A stretch of 64,000 bases of DNA from JASLCR01 sp036405235 (GCA_036405235.1 DASWYA010000001.1:496001-560000); one strand, 5' to 3'; positions 40,267-48,964 are shown, numbered from the stretch's first letter. Translations and numbers: made by a program. The notes: a model not told the origin generated them from the sequence alone.

Positions 40267-40536
40267 CTACTCGGCTTTTCTGCCCGTAATCGCTTTCCAG
40301 ATAAGCAGCACAATAACTGCTCCGACAACAGCGACAAAGAAACTCCAGATATTGAAACCTGTCACCCCTGTACCACCAAGCATGCCGAACAGCCAGCCAC
40401 CAAGTACACCACCAATAATACCTGCAATGATATTACCGATTACCCCCTGTCCTTTGTCTGTCCCGACAAATTTTGATGCGATCCAGCCCGCTAGACCGCC
40501 AAGTACTATCCAACCGATTGGTCCCATTACATCCAT
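40267..40536 (-). CDS. GlsB/YeaQ/YmgE-type small membrane protein
   Basis: The 89-aa protein has three hydrophobic glycine-rich helices: IGWIVLGGLAGWIAS, GVIGNIIAGIIGGVLGGWLFG and the final FVAVVGAVIVLLIW. This is the transglycosylase-associated (GlsB/YeaQ/YmgE) stress-protein family; despite the historical name no enzyme activity is established. AAAGGAGGGAAC precedes the ATG, one of the best ribosome-binding sites in this window. It is convergent with the FKBP gene. Confidence 0.92.
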   Translation of the reverse strand: MDVMGPIGWIVLGGLAGWIASKFVGTDKGQGVIGNIIAGIIGGVLGGWLFGMLGGTGVTGFNIWSFFVAVVGAVIVLLIWKAITGRKAE

Positions 40537-40651
40537 GTTCCCTCCTTTGGTTTAGTTGTATTTCTATTATACTACTTATTGACTTTTTATTCATTTTTTG
40601 ACATAATATAATTATAGATGGTGAACTGTTAGGTATTTGAAAGGAATATTT

Positions 40652-41002
40652 ATGGGCAGAACCCTCAAACCTCACTCTTACGACCTCCAAGTCGTACGAC
40701 TTGATATCACAGACGGTCCATCGGAGCTTCATGAGAATAAACTTGCTAATTTCATCCTTTCGATGAGACGAGAAAGAGGAGAAAGAGGAGGCTCTTTCAG
40801 GCGTGCACTCAAAGTAAATGAGCTACGCCAAGACGAAGAGTATCCAGACTGGTACCAATTTGCTCCTGGCTACCCCGGCCTACTCGGCGCTACCTTCACG
40901 CCAGATGTGCTCTACAATCCCGATCTGCAAAAAGGAGTTATGGGAGTCGGTCTTTTGATCGACGAGTGTCTCGACGCACATATTAAAACAACCCCGCGCT
41001 AG
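40652..41002 (+). CDS. Hypothetical protein, 116 aa
   Basis: I recognise no family. It is a soluble protein with an N-terminal beta-strand section (GRTLKPHSYDLQVVRLDITDG), a strongly basic helix MRRERGERGGSFRRALK and a C-terminal part with aromatic-rich DWYQFAPGYPGLLG. I take the ATG at 40652, with AAAGGA 6 nt upstream; an ATG 15 bases earlier has no ribosome site. An AT-rich promoter region with TTGACT-17-CATAAT lies upstream. The TAG stop lies in the loop of the terminator hairpin. Confidence 0.7.
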   Translation: MGRTLKPHSYDLQVVRLDITDGPSELHENKLANFILSMRRERGERGGSFRRALKVNELRQDEEYPDWYQFAPGYPGLLGATFTPDVLYNPDLQKGVMGVGLLIDECLDAHIKTTPR

Positions 41003-41018
41003 ATTGTGCGGGGTTGTT
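40987..41018. terminator. Bidirectional terminator with the stop codon in its loop
   Basis: AACAACCCCGC and GCGGGGTTGTT form a perfect 11-bp stem around a ten-base loop that contains the TAG (41000-41002) of the plus-strand gene. It also serves dnaK from the other side. Confidence 0.9.
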
Positions 41019-41035
41019 CCTAGTCTTAGATGAGA

Positions 41036-42943
41036 CTATTTCTCGTCTTTTTTGTCGACGACTTCACCTTCAACTGGTTCGTCTTTGTCGGTTTTTTTGT
41101 CATCACCATCCTCAGACGCAGGAGCTTCCTCTTTTGACGCTTCTTCGTAAAGCTTAGCACCGACTGGCATAATGACATCATTCAGTGCTTTTACGGCCGC
41201 TTCGAGGGTATCTTTATCTGCTGAATCATCCTTTTGGACTTTTTCGGCTGTTTCGACAGCACTTTCGATAGCTTTTTTATCGTCATCAGAGATTTTATCT
41301 TTATGCTCGTCTGGCAATTTCTTTGCCTGATAGATTGCATTTTCTAGCTGGTTGCGTGCATCAACTGCTTCACGCTTTTTCTTGTCTTCATCAGCGTGTG
41401 CTTCAGCTTCTTTCTGCGCTTTTTCAATATCTTCCTTAGACATGTTGCCAGAGTCCTGGATAGTAATCGACTGCTCTTTGCCAGTACCTTTATCTTTTGC
41501 CGTAACATTCAAGATACCGTTGGCATCGAGGTTAAATGTCACTTCGATCTGAGGCACACCACGTGGAGCTGGCGCGATACCATCGAGCACAAAGCGTCCG
41601 AGAGACTTGTTGTCAGCGGCCATTTCACGCTCACCCTGGAGTACATGGATTTCTACTTGCGGCTGGTTATCTGCCGCGGTTGAGAATGTCTCAGACTTTG
41701 ATGTAGGAATGGTAGAATTTCGCTCGATAAGCTTTGTCGATACGCTACCCATCGTTTCAATACCAAGACTAAGCGGAGTAACATCAAGCAGCAAGACGTC
41801 TTTTACATCTCCCTGGAGAACACCACCCTGAATCGCAGCACCAATGGCCACAACTTCGTCTGGGTTCACACCCTTGAGAGGATCTTTACCAAAGATGCTC
41901 TTTACTTTTTCGACGACAGCCGGCATACGAGTCATACCACCAACCAGCACAACTTCATCGATATCACTTGCTTTTACATCTGCATCTTTGAGAGCTTTTT
42001 CAACAGGATCTGCAAGACGATCGATGAGATCTTTTACGAGGTCTTCGAGCTTGCTCTTAGTCAGCTTGTACTCAAAGTGCTTTGGACCATCTGCATCTGC
42101 AGTAATAAATGGCAGGTTAACTTCGTACTCGTTAGTGCTTGAAAGCTCTTTCTTTGCCTTTTCTGCTTCGTCCTTGAGGCGCTGCATAGCAGCTTTGTCA
42201 CTTTTGAGATCGACACCTTCTTCGTTTTTAAACACTTCGAGGAAGTGATTGACGATACGATTGTCAAAGTCTTCACCACCAAGGTGTGTGTCGCCGTTGG
42301 TAGAGCGAACTTCAAACACACCGTCACCAAGCTCTAGAATAGAAACGTCAAATGTACCACCACCAAGGTCGAATACAGCAATCTTCTCATCTTTCTTGCT
42401 ATCAAGACCATAGGCGAGTGCAGCTGCCGTTGGCTCATTGATAATACGCTTAACTTCAAGACCAGCAATCTTACCAGCATCTTTTGTTGCTTGGCGCTGA
42501 GAGTCATCAAAGTACGCAGGTACTGTGATAACCGCCTCTGAGACTTTTTCACCCAAGAAAGCTTCTGCATCGGCTTTAATCTTTGAGAGGATCATCGCTG
42601 AAACTTCTTCTGGCGTGTAGTCTTTATCACCCATTTTGACTGCTACGCCATCGCCTTTTTTCACGATTTCATATGGCATAATATCGTGATCTTTTTGTAC
42701 TTCATCACTCTGATACTTACGGCCAATCAATCGTTTTACACCATAGATAGTGTTTTCAGCATTAGTTACACGCTGACGTTGAGCCACCTGACCAACTAGA
42801 CGGTCACCCTTTTTGTTAATAGCAACAACACTTGGCGTCGTGCGATTTCCTTCAGCATTCGCGATTACTTCTGGCTTGCCAGCTACCATATATGCGAAGG
42901 CACTGTTTGTAGTACCGAGGTCGATTCCAATAATTTTACCCAT
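41036..42943 (-). CDS. dnaK: Chaperone protein DnaK (Hsp70)
   Basis: The 635-aa Hsp70 starts GKIIGIDLGTTNSAFAY. The nucleotide-binding domain has AVITVPAYFDDSQRQATKDAG, IINEPTAAALAYG and DLGGGTFDVSILE; the interdomain linker is DVLLLDVTPLSLGIET. The substrate-binding domain and helical lid follow, ending in an acidic tail EGEVVDKKDEK. It folds proteins with DnaJ (34.5 kb) and GrpE (45.9 kb). Transcription starts under two CIRCE elements; a weak AAAGGG precedes the ATG by about 10 nt. Confidence 0.98.
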   Translation of the reverse strand: MGKIIGIDLGTTNSAFAYMVAGKPEVIANAEGNRTTPSVVAINKKGDRLVGQVAQRQRVTNAENTIYGVKRLIGRKYQSDEVQKDHDIMPYEIVKKGDGVAVKMGDKDYTPEEVSAMILSKIKADAEAFLGEKVSEAVITVPAYFDDSQRQATKDAGKIAGLEVKRIINEPTAAALAYGLDSKKDEKIAVFDLGGGTFDVSILELGDGVFEVRSTNGDTHLGGEDFDNRIVNHFLEVFKNEEGVDLKSDKAAMQRLKDEAEKAKKELSSTNEYEVNLPFITADADGPKHFEYKLTKSKLEDLVKDLIDRLADPVEKALKDADVKASDIDEVVLVGGMTRMPAVVEKVKSIFGKDPLKGVNPDEVVAIGAAIQGGVLQGDVKDVLLLDVTPLSLGIETMGSVSTKLIERNSTIPTSKSETFSTAADNQPQVEIHVLQGEREMAADNKSLGRFVLDGIAPAPRGVPQIEVTFNLDANGILNVTAKDKGTGKEQSITIQDSGNMSKEDIEKAQKEAEAHADEDKKKREAVDARNQLENAIYQAKKLPDEHKDKISDDDKKAIESAVETAEKVQKDDSADKDTLEAAVKALNDVIMPVGAKLYEEASKEEAPASEDGDDKKTDKDEPVEGEVVDKKDEK

Positions 42944-42993
42944 AGATTTTATACCCTTTCGTTTTAAAATGAGTTGAAATATCTTATTTCATT

Positions 42994-43020
42994 TTAGCAC
43001 TCCTCGCTGGACAGTGCCAA
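42994..43020. promoter_or_regulatory. Second, imperfect CIRCE of dnaK
   Basis: TTAGCACTC-N9-cAGTGCcAA: the left arm is perfect, the right has two changes. It lies 51-77 bp upstream of the dnaK start and below the promoter, so in the transcribed leader. Confidence 0.75.
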
Positions 43021-43030
43021 AACTATCTCT

Positions 43031-43060
43031 AGTGTACACAAATTAGCACTCTCATGTCAA
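43031..43060 (-). promoter_or_regulatory. dnaK promoter
   Basis: On the minus strand TTGACA (43055-43060), an 18-nt spacer and TACACT (43031-43036). The -35 hexamer falls in the spacer of the upstream CIRCE, so bound HrcA would block RNA polymerase. Confidence 0.85.
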
Positions 43061-43069
43061 GAGTGCTAA
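43043..43069. promoter_or_regulatory. Perfect CIRCE operator of dnaK
   Basis: TTAGCACTC-N9-GAGTGCTAA with all 18 arm positions matching the consensus HrcA-binding inverted repeat. Confidence 0.97.
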
Positions 43070-43086
43070 TTTAGCAACACTACCCC

Positions 43087-45006
43087 TTATTCGTCTCTCA
43101 TGTCACGAATTGGATTGCGACCAATGTTGCGCAGAAGCGGCAAGATAGTAGATATGAGACCTATAGCTACAATCACACCAAAGATAATTGGTAGGTAAAC
43201 ACTACGAACATCAAAGAGTACAAACTGTTTTGACTGGTCGACTGCGCTAAATGCTAACTGAGCACCAATTGTAGCGTCTTGATAGAGCCAGAGATGAAGC
43301 GCACCAGCTGCCACCCCGCCAAGCACAGCCGCAAAGAGAATCACCCTCAGAGAAAAGAGCAATGTATACGTAAAGTAGATCCTAGCAATCATACCCCTGG
43401 TTGCGCCAATAGCTCGGAATACCGCTGTCTCTCGACGACCATCTGCGATCGTTCTACCTACGAGACCACTGAGTATCAGGCTGGCAACTGCACCAACTAC
43501 GATCAGTACCCAGAATAATCCCGTATTTGCCCATGCCTTCAGCTCGTCGAGGACAAGGCTTGAGCTACCGTAGGGCACAGCATAAACAGACTGAGACCCG
43601 CCACTGCCACTGAAAAAGCCAGTCTTGTTTAGCAGTGCCCGAGCTTCTTCTTTATCGCTAAATTCCACAAGGTAGCTATTGTCTATAAAGAAACCATTTT
43701 TAAACTTATCTTCGTCAGGCTTTTTCGTAAAAATGGCCGCTGGCTTTGCCGACGCCGGCACTTGCTCTAAAAGCCCTTCTGGAATATTCCATACACCCCA
43801 TCCAAGCGACGACGAAAAGAGACTTTGTACGATTGCCGACACAGATGCTTGCTCTGCACCAGTCGGTGCATCAGCGGATATCCCAACCGCTCGTAAAGTT
43901 ATTTTTTGCTGGCGAGGAGTATCGTCTATCCCACTCATCTCGCTCTGGAATAGCTGCATGTTTTTTGCAAGTTTCTTTTCCTCAGGCGCACGTGTATCTG
44001 ATGCTACCTTGACTGCACCACAACTAGTATTAGCAGGTAGCTTGTACGTCACAGAAGGTTTCTGAAACGCGCTATTTTGCTTATTTTTCTCGATCTCTTT
44101 CGTCACTTGCTCTGCCTGAGACAACAGCGCACCCGAAGCAGCGTTGCGATAGCAAAACGATAGCGTAATTTCGCCCACGCGGCGGCGAACTTCCTGAATA
44201 CGATCCCGTTTTTGCTGATTCGTAGCATTTTTTAGCGGTTTTAGACCAAGTAATTTCTCGGCACTGCCATATGGAAGAATAACTGGCAGCTCACCTTTCG
44301 ACGGGTCGAACGGCGCAGATATAAACGGCTGAGCGAGTGTCTGCGGCAAAATAGCAAGATTTCCCTCCATGTCATCGCTCCTAAATCCCATCTCAACATT
44401 TCGCTTCTGGTCGTCAGTCAAACCAGTTTCTTTGCCACTCTTCATGTACGCAAGCAGCCCATCATCTGCCACTAACGGCCTGTTCGTACCAAGAATTTTT
44501 GCTGTTTTGTACGACCGAAGATATGCTTCCACGTCAAATGGCTTGTAGTTTTCTCTAGAAATAGCATTCGATACTTCAGTAACCGCTGGAGAATCCATAG
44601 CGGACTCGTTGATCACTTTGGATTTTGTCGTAGGATTGATTGATATCGGCGACGGATCCTCAACTTTTGGATTGTACTCAATTCCATACTTCTTCGCGGC
44701 AGCTTGCTTTTTAGCAATATATTGGTCGTGCGCTTTTTCTACTCTTTTTACAACCGCAGGATCCTCGAGATGACTATAGAGATCAAATGGCATATCCATA
44801 CCTTTGCCAAGCGAAATGACGTAGCGACTATTCAGCCCTTCGCCAGAAAAGCGCTCGACACTACTAAAGATTCCTTGAATTATTAACACCGCAGCAACGA
44901 TCAGGCCAAACAATACACCAGACACTCCCACTGTGATGCCTGTACGAATCCTATGCGATCGTAGTTTGGTCGTGGCCAGTACAATTGTGTCGATAAGTCG
45001 TATCAT
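43087..45006 (-). CDS. ABC transporter permease (MacB/FtsX type)
   Basis: The 639-aa protein has an N-terminal helix (about 22-47, ITVGVSGVLFGLIVAAVLII), a very large extracytoplasmic domain (about 50-490) and three C-terminal helices (about 500-525, 550-590, 605-630) that form the FtsX domain (RETAVFRAIGATRGMIARIYF). This is the MacB-like mechanotransmission topology, which couples cytoplasmic ATP hydrolysis to extracytoplasmic work rather than transmembrane import. Its partner ATPase gene overlaps its start by four bases. The exported cargo is unknown; the extracytoplasmic domain is larger than usual. Confidence 0.88.
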   Translation of the reverse strand: MIRLIDTIVLATTKLRSHRIRTGITVGVSGVLFGLIVAAVLIIQGIFSSVERFSGEGLNSRYVISLGKGMDMPFDLYSHLEDPAVVKRVEKAHDQYIAKKQAAAKKYGIEYNPKVEDPSPISINPTTKSKVINESAMDSPAVTEVSNAISRENYKPFDVEAYLRSYKTAKILGTNRPLVADDGLLAYMKSGKETGLTDDQKRNVEMGFRSDDMEGNLAILPQTLAQPFISAPFDPSKGELPVILPYGSAEKLLGLKPLKNATNQQKRDRIQEVRRRVGEITLSFCYRNAASGALLSQAEQVTKEIEKNKQNSAFQKPSVTYKLPANTSCGAVKVASDTRAPEEKKLAKNMQLFQSEMSGIDDTPRQQKITLRAVGISADAPTGAEQASVSAIVQSLFSSSLGWGVWNIPEGLLEQVPASAKPAAIFTKKPDEDKFKNGFFIDNSYLVEFSDKEEARALLNKTGFFSGSGGSQSVYAVPYGSSSLVLDELKAWANTGLFWVLIVVGAVASLILSGLVGRTIADGRRETAVFRAIGATRGMIARIYFTYTLLFSLRVILFAAVLGGVAAGALHLWLYQDATIGAQLAFSAVDQSKQFVLFDVRSVYLPIIFGVIVAIGLISTILPLLRNIGRNPIRDMRDE

Positions 45007-45830
45007 ACCACTACCCCATCCTTCAGAACGATGCGACGATCAGCTCGACGAGCGATCGCTTGGTCGTGCGTCACTACAACAATTGCTGTACCGAATTCTC
45101 TACGAATTTCCTCAAACAGATCAATGATTGCCCCGCTATTTACACTATCGAGATTGCCAGTTGGTTCATCGGCGAGGAGGATTTTCGGCTGATTGAGTAG
45201 GGCACGAGCAATAGCCGCGCGTTGCATTTGACCTCCAGAAAGCTCTTTTGGAAAGTGGCGCAATCGATCACTCAGCCCTACACGTGCGGCAAGCTCATCC
45301 ACGTGACTACGGCGATCAGACTTTTTGGTACGCGCAAACATGCCTGGCACTTCAAGATTTGTACTAAGTCTCAAAAACGGCTGCAAATAGAAAAACTGGA
45401 AGACAAACCCAATAGTCTGACGGCGAAATTCCGATAGCTTACGGTCTGAAAGTTTTGCAATGTTTGTCTCACCGAAACGTACTTTACCCTTCGTAGGCTT
45501 ATCGAGTCCGCCCATAAGCTGCAAAAGTGTACTCTTGCCGCTACCACTCGCACCTGTGATGGCCACGAATTCACCTTCATGGATATTTAGGTCGACGTTT
45601 TTCAGAACTTCAAGCCGCTGACGACCAAGCTTGTAAGTCTTAGAGAGACCTTCGACCGACATCAGTACCGGTGCATCAGATACTTTTTCGACCGTTCTTA
45701 TGCGAAAGCGCTCAGAGTCTACAAAATTACGAAGTGATTTGACAGCACGAATCGGGTCGCCATCGAAAAAATCCAAAAACTCTTGGATTACTGCTCGCTC
45801 GTTTTCATTTCGCGCGCCACCCTCTTTCAT
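45003..45830 (-). CDS. ABC transporter ATP-binding protein (MacB/LolD type)
   Basis: Residues 50-275 form an ABC ATPase: Walker A TGASGSGKST, Q-loop region FVFQFFYLQPFLR, signature LSGGQMQR, Walker B ILLADEPTG and the H-loop VVTHD. A 45-residue N-terminal extension (ERAVIQEFLDFFDGDPIRAVKSLRNFV) is unusual for the family and may be a regulatory or docking helix. Coupled by a four-base overlap to the permease gene. TATACT lies 8 nt before the ATG (45839-45844). Confidence 0.94.
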   Translation of the reverse strand: MKEGGARNENERAVIQEFLDFFDGDPIRAVKSLRNFVDSERFRIRTVEKVSDAPVLMSVEGLSKTYKLGRQRLEVLKNVDLNIHEGEFVAITGASGSGKSTLLQLMGGLDKPTKGKVRFGETNIAKLSDRKLSEFRRQTIGFVFQFFYLQPFLRLSTNLEVPGMFARTKKSDRRSHVDELAARVGLSDRLRHFPKELSGGQMQRAAIARALLNQPKILLADEPTGNLDSVNSGAIIDLFEEIRREFGTAIVVVTHDQAIARRADRRIVLKDGVVV

Positions 45831-45852
45831 TAATCTGTAGTATAACAGGTTG

Positions 45853-46320
45853 TTAGTTGGTGCGGGTAACTTTCACCATAGAGTGGCGAATAGGCTGGCC
45901 ATTCAAAGCGTAGCCAGCTTGCAACTCCTCAGCAATAACTTCTTTGTCACCTTCGGCATCTTCATCAAATTGGATTGCTTCGTGCAGTTCGGGGTTGAAA
46001 GCCGTGCCGGCTGTTGCTTCGATGCGCTTCAACCCCAGACCATCAAGAGATTTATCAAGTTGCTTTGTAAGATTGACGATACCTTGAACCCAAGCATGAT
46101 CTGCAATGTCACTCGGTGCGTGTGCGATAGCACGTTCAATGTTGTCGATTGTTGGAAGCAACTTCAAAATAGCCGCAGCTTGGCCAGATGCGCGAGCAGC
46201 AGTTTTTTCTTGCTCTACTCGTTTACGATAATTTTCAAAATCAGCACGCGTGCGCTGAAGGTCAAGCGTGAGTTCGGCAAGCTGCTGCTCCGCATCTTCT
46301 TGTTTTTTATTTTTTGCCAC
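45853..46320 (-). CDS. grpE: Nucleotide exchange factor GrpE
   Basis: A 155-aa GrpE: long N-terminal coiled coil (NKKQEDAEQQLAELTLDLQRTRADFENYRKRV) and the C-terminal beta domain (FNPELHEAIQFDEDAEGDKEVIAEELQAGYALNGQPIRHSMVKVT). It releases ADP from DnaK. The start is GTG overlapping the hrcA TAG by one base, with GAGGAGG inside the hrcA end as the ribosome-binding site, so it depends on the CIRCE-controlled hrcA promoter. Confidence 0.96.
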   Translation of the reverse strand: MAKNKKQEDAEQQLAELTLDLQRTRADFENYRKRVEQEKTAARASGQAAAILKLLPTIDNIERAIAHAPSDIADHAWVQGIVNLTKQLDKSLDGLGLKRIEATAGTAFNPELHEAIQFDEDAEGDKEVIAEELQAGYALNGQPIRHSMVKVTRTN

Positions 46321-47024
46321 TATAATACCTCCTCTAGCATTGCACCCGTCTGACGTACTAGGCGCATTACTCTGGCATAACTTTGGCGAGTTGGGCCAAG
46401 TACACCTATATAGCTGCGGTCAGAAAATGGTGAACGAAACTTACTAACTATTAATGTAGCGCCTGATGTTTTTCCGATGGGATTTTCAGTACCGATAAAA
46501 ACATTGAGCGGCTCATTTGGCGCAGCCTCGCGGAGCCACGGTTCGAGATTATCAAGCAAGCGAGCAACACTCTGAGCGTTGGTTCCCTGGAGAAATTCTG
46601 GCTGCGAGAATAAATTACCCATGCCAGACATATACAGCTCGTCACCTATAGTTGCAATGCCTAAGTTTCCAGTAAGATCCACAAGGCTATCTACAGCACT
46701 TCGGATTGCACGGTCCGCTCGACCATCCGCGCCAGACACTCGTGCCTCAATCGCACGTGCGCTTCGATCTGCTAGAGCTGGCTGCTCATTTGTCTGAGTA
46801 AGTAGATTCACATAAAAGCGATAGCCTTTGTCTGTAGGAATACGGCCAGCACTAGTGTGCGGCTGTGTGATAAACCCGTGCTCTTCGAGCTTGGACATCT
46901 CACTACGAATAGTAGCACTGGAAACATTGAAGAGTTTCGCAAGTGTCACACTGCCTACAGGTGAGGCAACCTCTGCATATTGCTCGATGATAGCCGAAAG
47001 AATGGCAACTTGTCTCTCTGTCAT
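46320..47024 (-). CDS. hrcA: Heat-inducible transcription repressor HrcA
   Basis: The N-terminal winged helix (RQVAILSAIIEQYAEVASPVGS...; SSATIRSEMSKLEEHGFITQPHTSAGRIPTDKGYRFYV) is the HrcA signature. At 234 aa the protein is much shorter than the usual 340 or so, lacking much of the dimerisation/GAF-like insert, though the C-terminus (GVLGPTRQSYARVMRLV) is present. It should bind the CIRCE elements here and repress the Hsp70 genes in the absence of heat. TATAAT lies 7 nt before ATG; its own CIRCE overlaps the promoter. Confidence 0.94.
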   Translation of the reverse strand: MTERQVAILSAIIEQYAEVASPVGSVTLAKLFNVSSATIRSEMSKLEEHGFITQPHTSAGRIPTDKGYRFYVNLLTQTNEQPALADRSARAIEARVSGADGRADRAIRSAVDSLVDLTGNLGIATIGDELYMSGMGNLFSQPEFLQGTNAQSVARLLDNLEPWLREAAPNEPLNVFIGTENPIGKTSGATLIVSKFRSPFSDRSYIGVLGPTRQSYARVMRLVRQTGAMLEEVL

Positions 47025-47031
47025 GTCTCGT

Positions 47032-47060
47032 ATTATAGCGCTCTTTTAGCACTCTTTCAA
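47032..47060 (-). promoter_or_regulatory. hrcA-grpE promoter
   Basis: On the minus strand TTGAAA (47055-47060), 17 nt, TATAAT (47032-47037), 7 nt from the ATG. The same bases read on the plus strand give TTTCAA, which is 17 nt from TACACT (47078-47083) of the divergent gene. Confidence 0.85.
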
Positions 47061-47072
47061 GGCGAGTGCTAA
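47046..47072. promoter_or_regulatory. Perfect CIRCE between hrcA and the adenylate-kinase-like gene
   Basis: TTAGCACTC-N9-GAGTGCTAA with all arm positions matching. It covers the shared -35 of two divergent promoters. Confidence 0.97.
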
Positions 47073-47090
47073 TTTGCTACACTATATGTA

Positions 47091-47696
47091 ATGGATATCG
47101 AACTTATCAAAACATGGCTAGGCACAGGTGCGATCAATGTCTTTGGGCGACCGTTTGCCGGCAAAGATACTGTATGTGCTCGTCTCGGAGAAGATCTCGA
47201 TGGCGTGGTGCTCGGTGGCGGCGACATATTACGTAATTCTGTCATACCTCCACATGTAAAAGAAATCATCGATTCAGGTGCCCTAGCGCCAACCGACGAT
47301 TATATTGATATTGTCCTCCCCTATCTCTCAAAAGCTGAGTTCGCTGACAAGTCGTTGATTCTCAGCTCCGTAGGACGCTGGATTGGTGAGGAACAAGGTG
47401 TTTTACAAGCAGCAGAAAAAAGCGGTCATGGGATAAAAGCTGTCATTTACCTAGACATCTCAAACGATGTAGCTCGCGAACGACTAAATAACGCACACAC
47501 CACCGATCGAGAGTCTCGTGCTGACGATACCCTGGCAACACTCGAGAAGCGCTTCAACGAATTTGAAGAAAAAACCCTACCAGTCATACATGAATATGAA
47601 AAGCTCGGTCTTTTAGTGCGAATAGACGGTTCAGCACCTCATCATGATGTGTACACCGCAGTCATCAGCGCCCTTGCCACCAAAGCACATATTTAA
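47091..47696 (+). CDS. Adenylate-kinase-like nucleoside monophosphate kinase
   Basis: A 201-aa P-loop protein: NVFGRPFAGKDTVCARLGEDL at the N-terminus with the loop GRPFAGKDT, a GGGDILRNSVIP NMP-binding start, RWIGEEQGVLQAAE, and the C-terminal RESRADDTLATLEKRFNEFEEKTLPVIHEYEKLGLLVRIDG, matching the adenylate kinase R-DD-E-R core. The P-loop differs from the usual GxPGxGKGT, so it is a divergent paralogue rather than an obvious housekeeping Adk. TACACT lies 7 nt before the ATG, and the CIRCE sits over the promoter, suggesting heat-shock control. Confidence 0.83.
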   Translation: MDIELIKTWLGTGAINVFGRPFAGKDTVCARLGEDLDGVVLGGGDILRNSVIPPHVKEIIDSGALAPTDDYIDIVLPYLSKAEFADKSLILSSVGRWIGEEQGVLQAAEKSGHGIKAVIYLDISNDVARERLNNAHTTDRESRADDTLATLEKRFNEFEEKTLPVIHEYEKLGLLVRIDGSAPHHDVYTAVISALATKAHI

Positions 47697-47808
47697 CCCG
47701 CTTCTTGATCGGCAGTAGAATCAGCAGTCTCTCAGAAAAGCTCTTGCTTTTACGCTATTTTGGGCGTATGCTTCAAATATATTAACTAAAATAAAAGGTA
47801 AAACACAC

Positions 47809-48927
47809 ATGAAATACTCCGTATCAAGCAGTAGGTTTTTTGAGCGTGGCTCACATCACCTAGCACTTGTTGTTGTGGCTGTCGTCGCACTTGTCGGTCT
47901 GCTCGGCTTTGTCGGCTACAACGCATGGCAACGGCAACAAGCAAATGCCGGCGGCAAAGCATCGCTTGGACAACTCCAGACGCAACTTAAAAATGCAGAA
48001 GCGAACCTAGCCAAAGCAAAGAAGCAAGAAGCAGCAAAACTAGCAGCTTTTAACACCAAGAAAAAGAACGAGAAAAAAGAAGATCCAGAGATTGCAAAGC
48101 TCTATACGCAGCTAAACAAAGCTACAAAAGCTGCAAGTGGCCTGCCAAGCATTGAAGTGCTCAATCAGCGCGTTGCAGAGCGTCAAGCAGAAGTAGCTCG
48201 AATGCAAGGCCAGGTAGCGGAAGCAGTTGCTAACCTTAATGCAGCCAAAGCGGCTCGAGATGCCGCAAGCAAGAAAAATAAGCCTGCCAAACAAGCGATT
48301 GTTGACGACTGGAAGCAAAAGAAAGAGAATCGTGAAGCAAAACTCGCGGATGCTCAAAAAGACCTCGGAAAAGCTCAAGAAAAACAAAAACTCGTTCAAG
48401 CTGTCGCTGATTTGAAATCAAAGATAGAGAGCCAACGCCAGCTCTGGGGACAGTGGAAAGCCCTAGAAAATGCACGGAAAAAAGTTGCAGAATTGCAAAA
48501 GAAAGTAGCTGACCTAAAGACACAGGTTGCTGCAGCGAAAAATGACAACAAAAAACCTGCACCAAAACCAGAAAACAAGCCAGGCACCCCTGTGCGAGCA
48601 AGCTGTCCAAAAGACAAGCCAGTACGAGGATTTGCAAAAGGCGTATGTTACGCAAAGTACACGGCTTGGGCAAAAGACGGAAATAATGCTTGTGAAGGAC
48701 GTAGCCTGGGGAATAGAGCGACAATTATCTGCAAAGTGAAGAGAACATATTACTACGAAATATCAAGCAGTAGTGGTGTGGGATTGAAAACTGAGCGCAA
48801 GCAGACAGTTAAGAGTATCGATTTCACTAAGCCAACACCAACGTGTAAGGTCTCATTTGGTCTATCTAATGTTACCTTTGATCCTCTCGGTGATATCACT
48901 GGAAAAAATCTAGTAGCATGTAGATAA
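47809..48927 (+). CDS. Membrane-anchored coiled-coil surface protein with Cys-containing tail
   Basis: I recognise no family. The N-terminal anchor (about 14-39) has the motif GSHHLALVVVAVVALVG followed by LGFVGYNAW. Residues 50-245 are Lys/Ala/Gln/Glu coiled coil of a type seen in structural or hydrolase-regulating envelope proteins. A Pro-rich linker leads to a C-terminal domain (about 263-372) with six cysteines (RASCPKD, GVCYAK, NACEG, IICKV, PTCKV, LVACR). It should be extracytoplasmic. AAAGG lies about 10 nt before the ATG. The gene ends 37 nt before a bidirectional terminator. Confidence 0.8.
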   Translation: MKYSVSSSRFFERGSHHLALVVVAVVALVGLLGFVGYNAWQRQQANAGGKASLGQLQTQLKNAEANLAKAKKQEAAKLAAFNTKKKNEKKEDPEIAKLYTQLNKATKAASGLPSIEVLNQRVAERQAEVARMQGQVAEAVANLNAAKAARDAASKKNKPAKQAIVDDWKQKKENREAKLADAQKDLGKAQEKQKLVQAVADLKSKIESQRQLWGQWKALENARKKVAELQKKVADLKTQVAAAKNDNKKPAPKPENKPGTPVRASCPKDKPVRGFAKGVCYAKYTAWAKDGNNACEGRSLGNRATIICKVKRTYYYEISSSSGVGLKTERKQTVKSIDFTKPTPTCKVSFGLSNVTFDPLGDITGKNLVACR

Positions 48928-48964
48928 ATCAAGGACACTGCATAATAGTGAGCTTTGTGACTCC

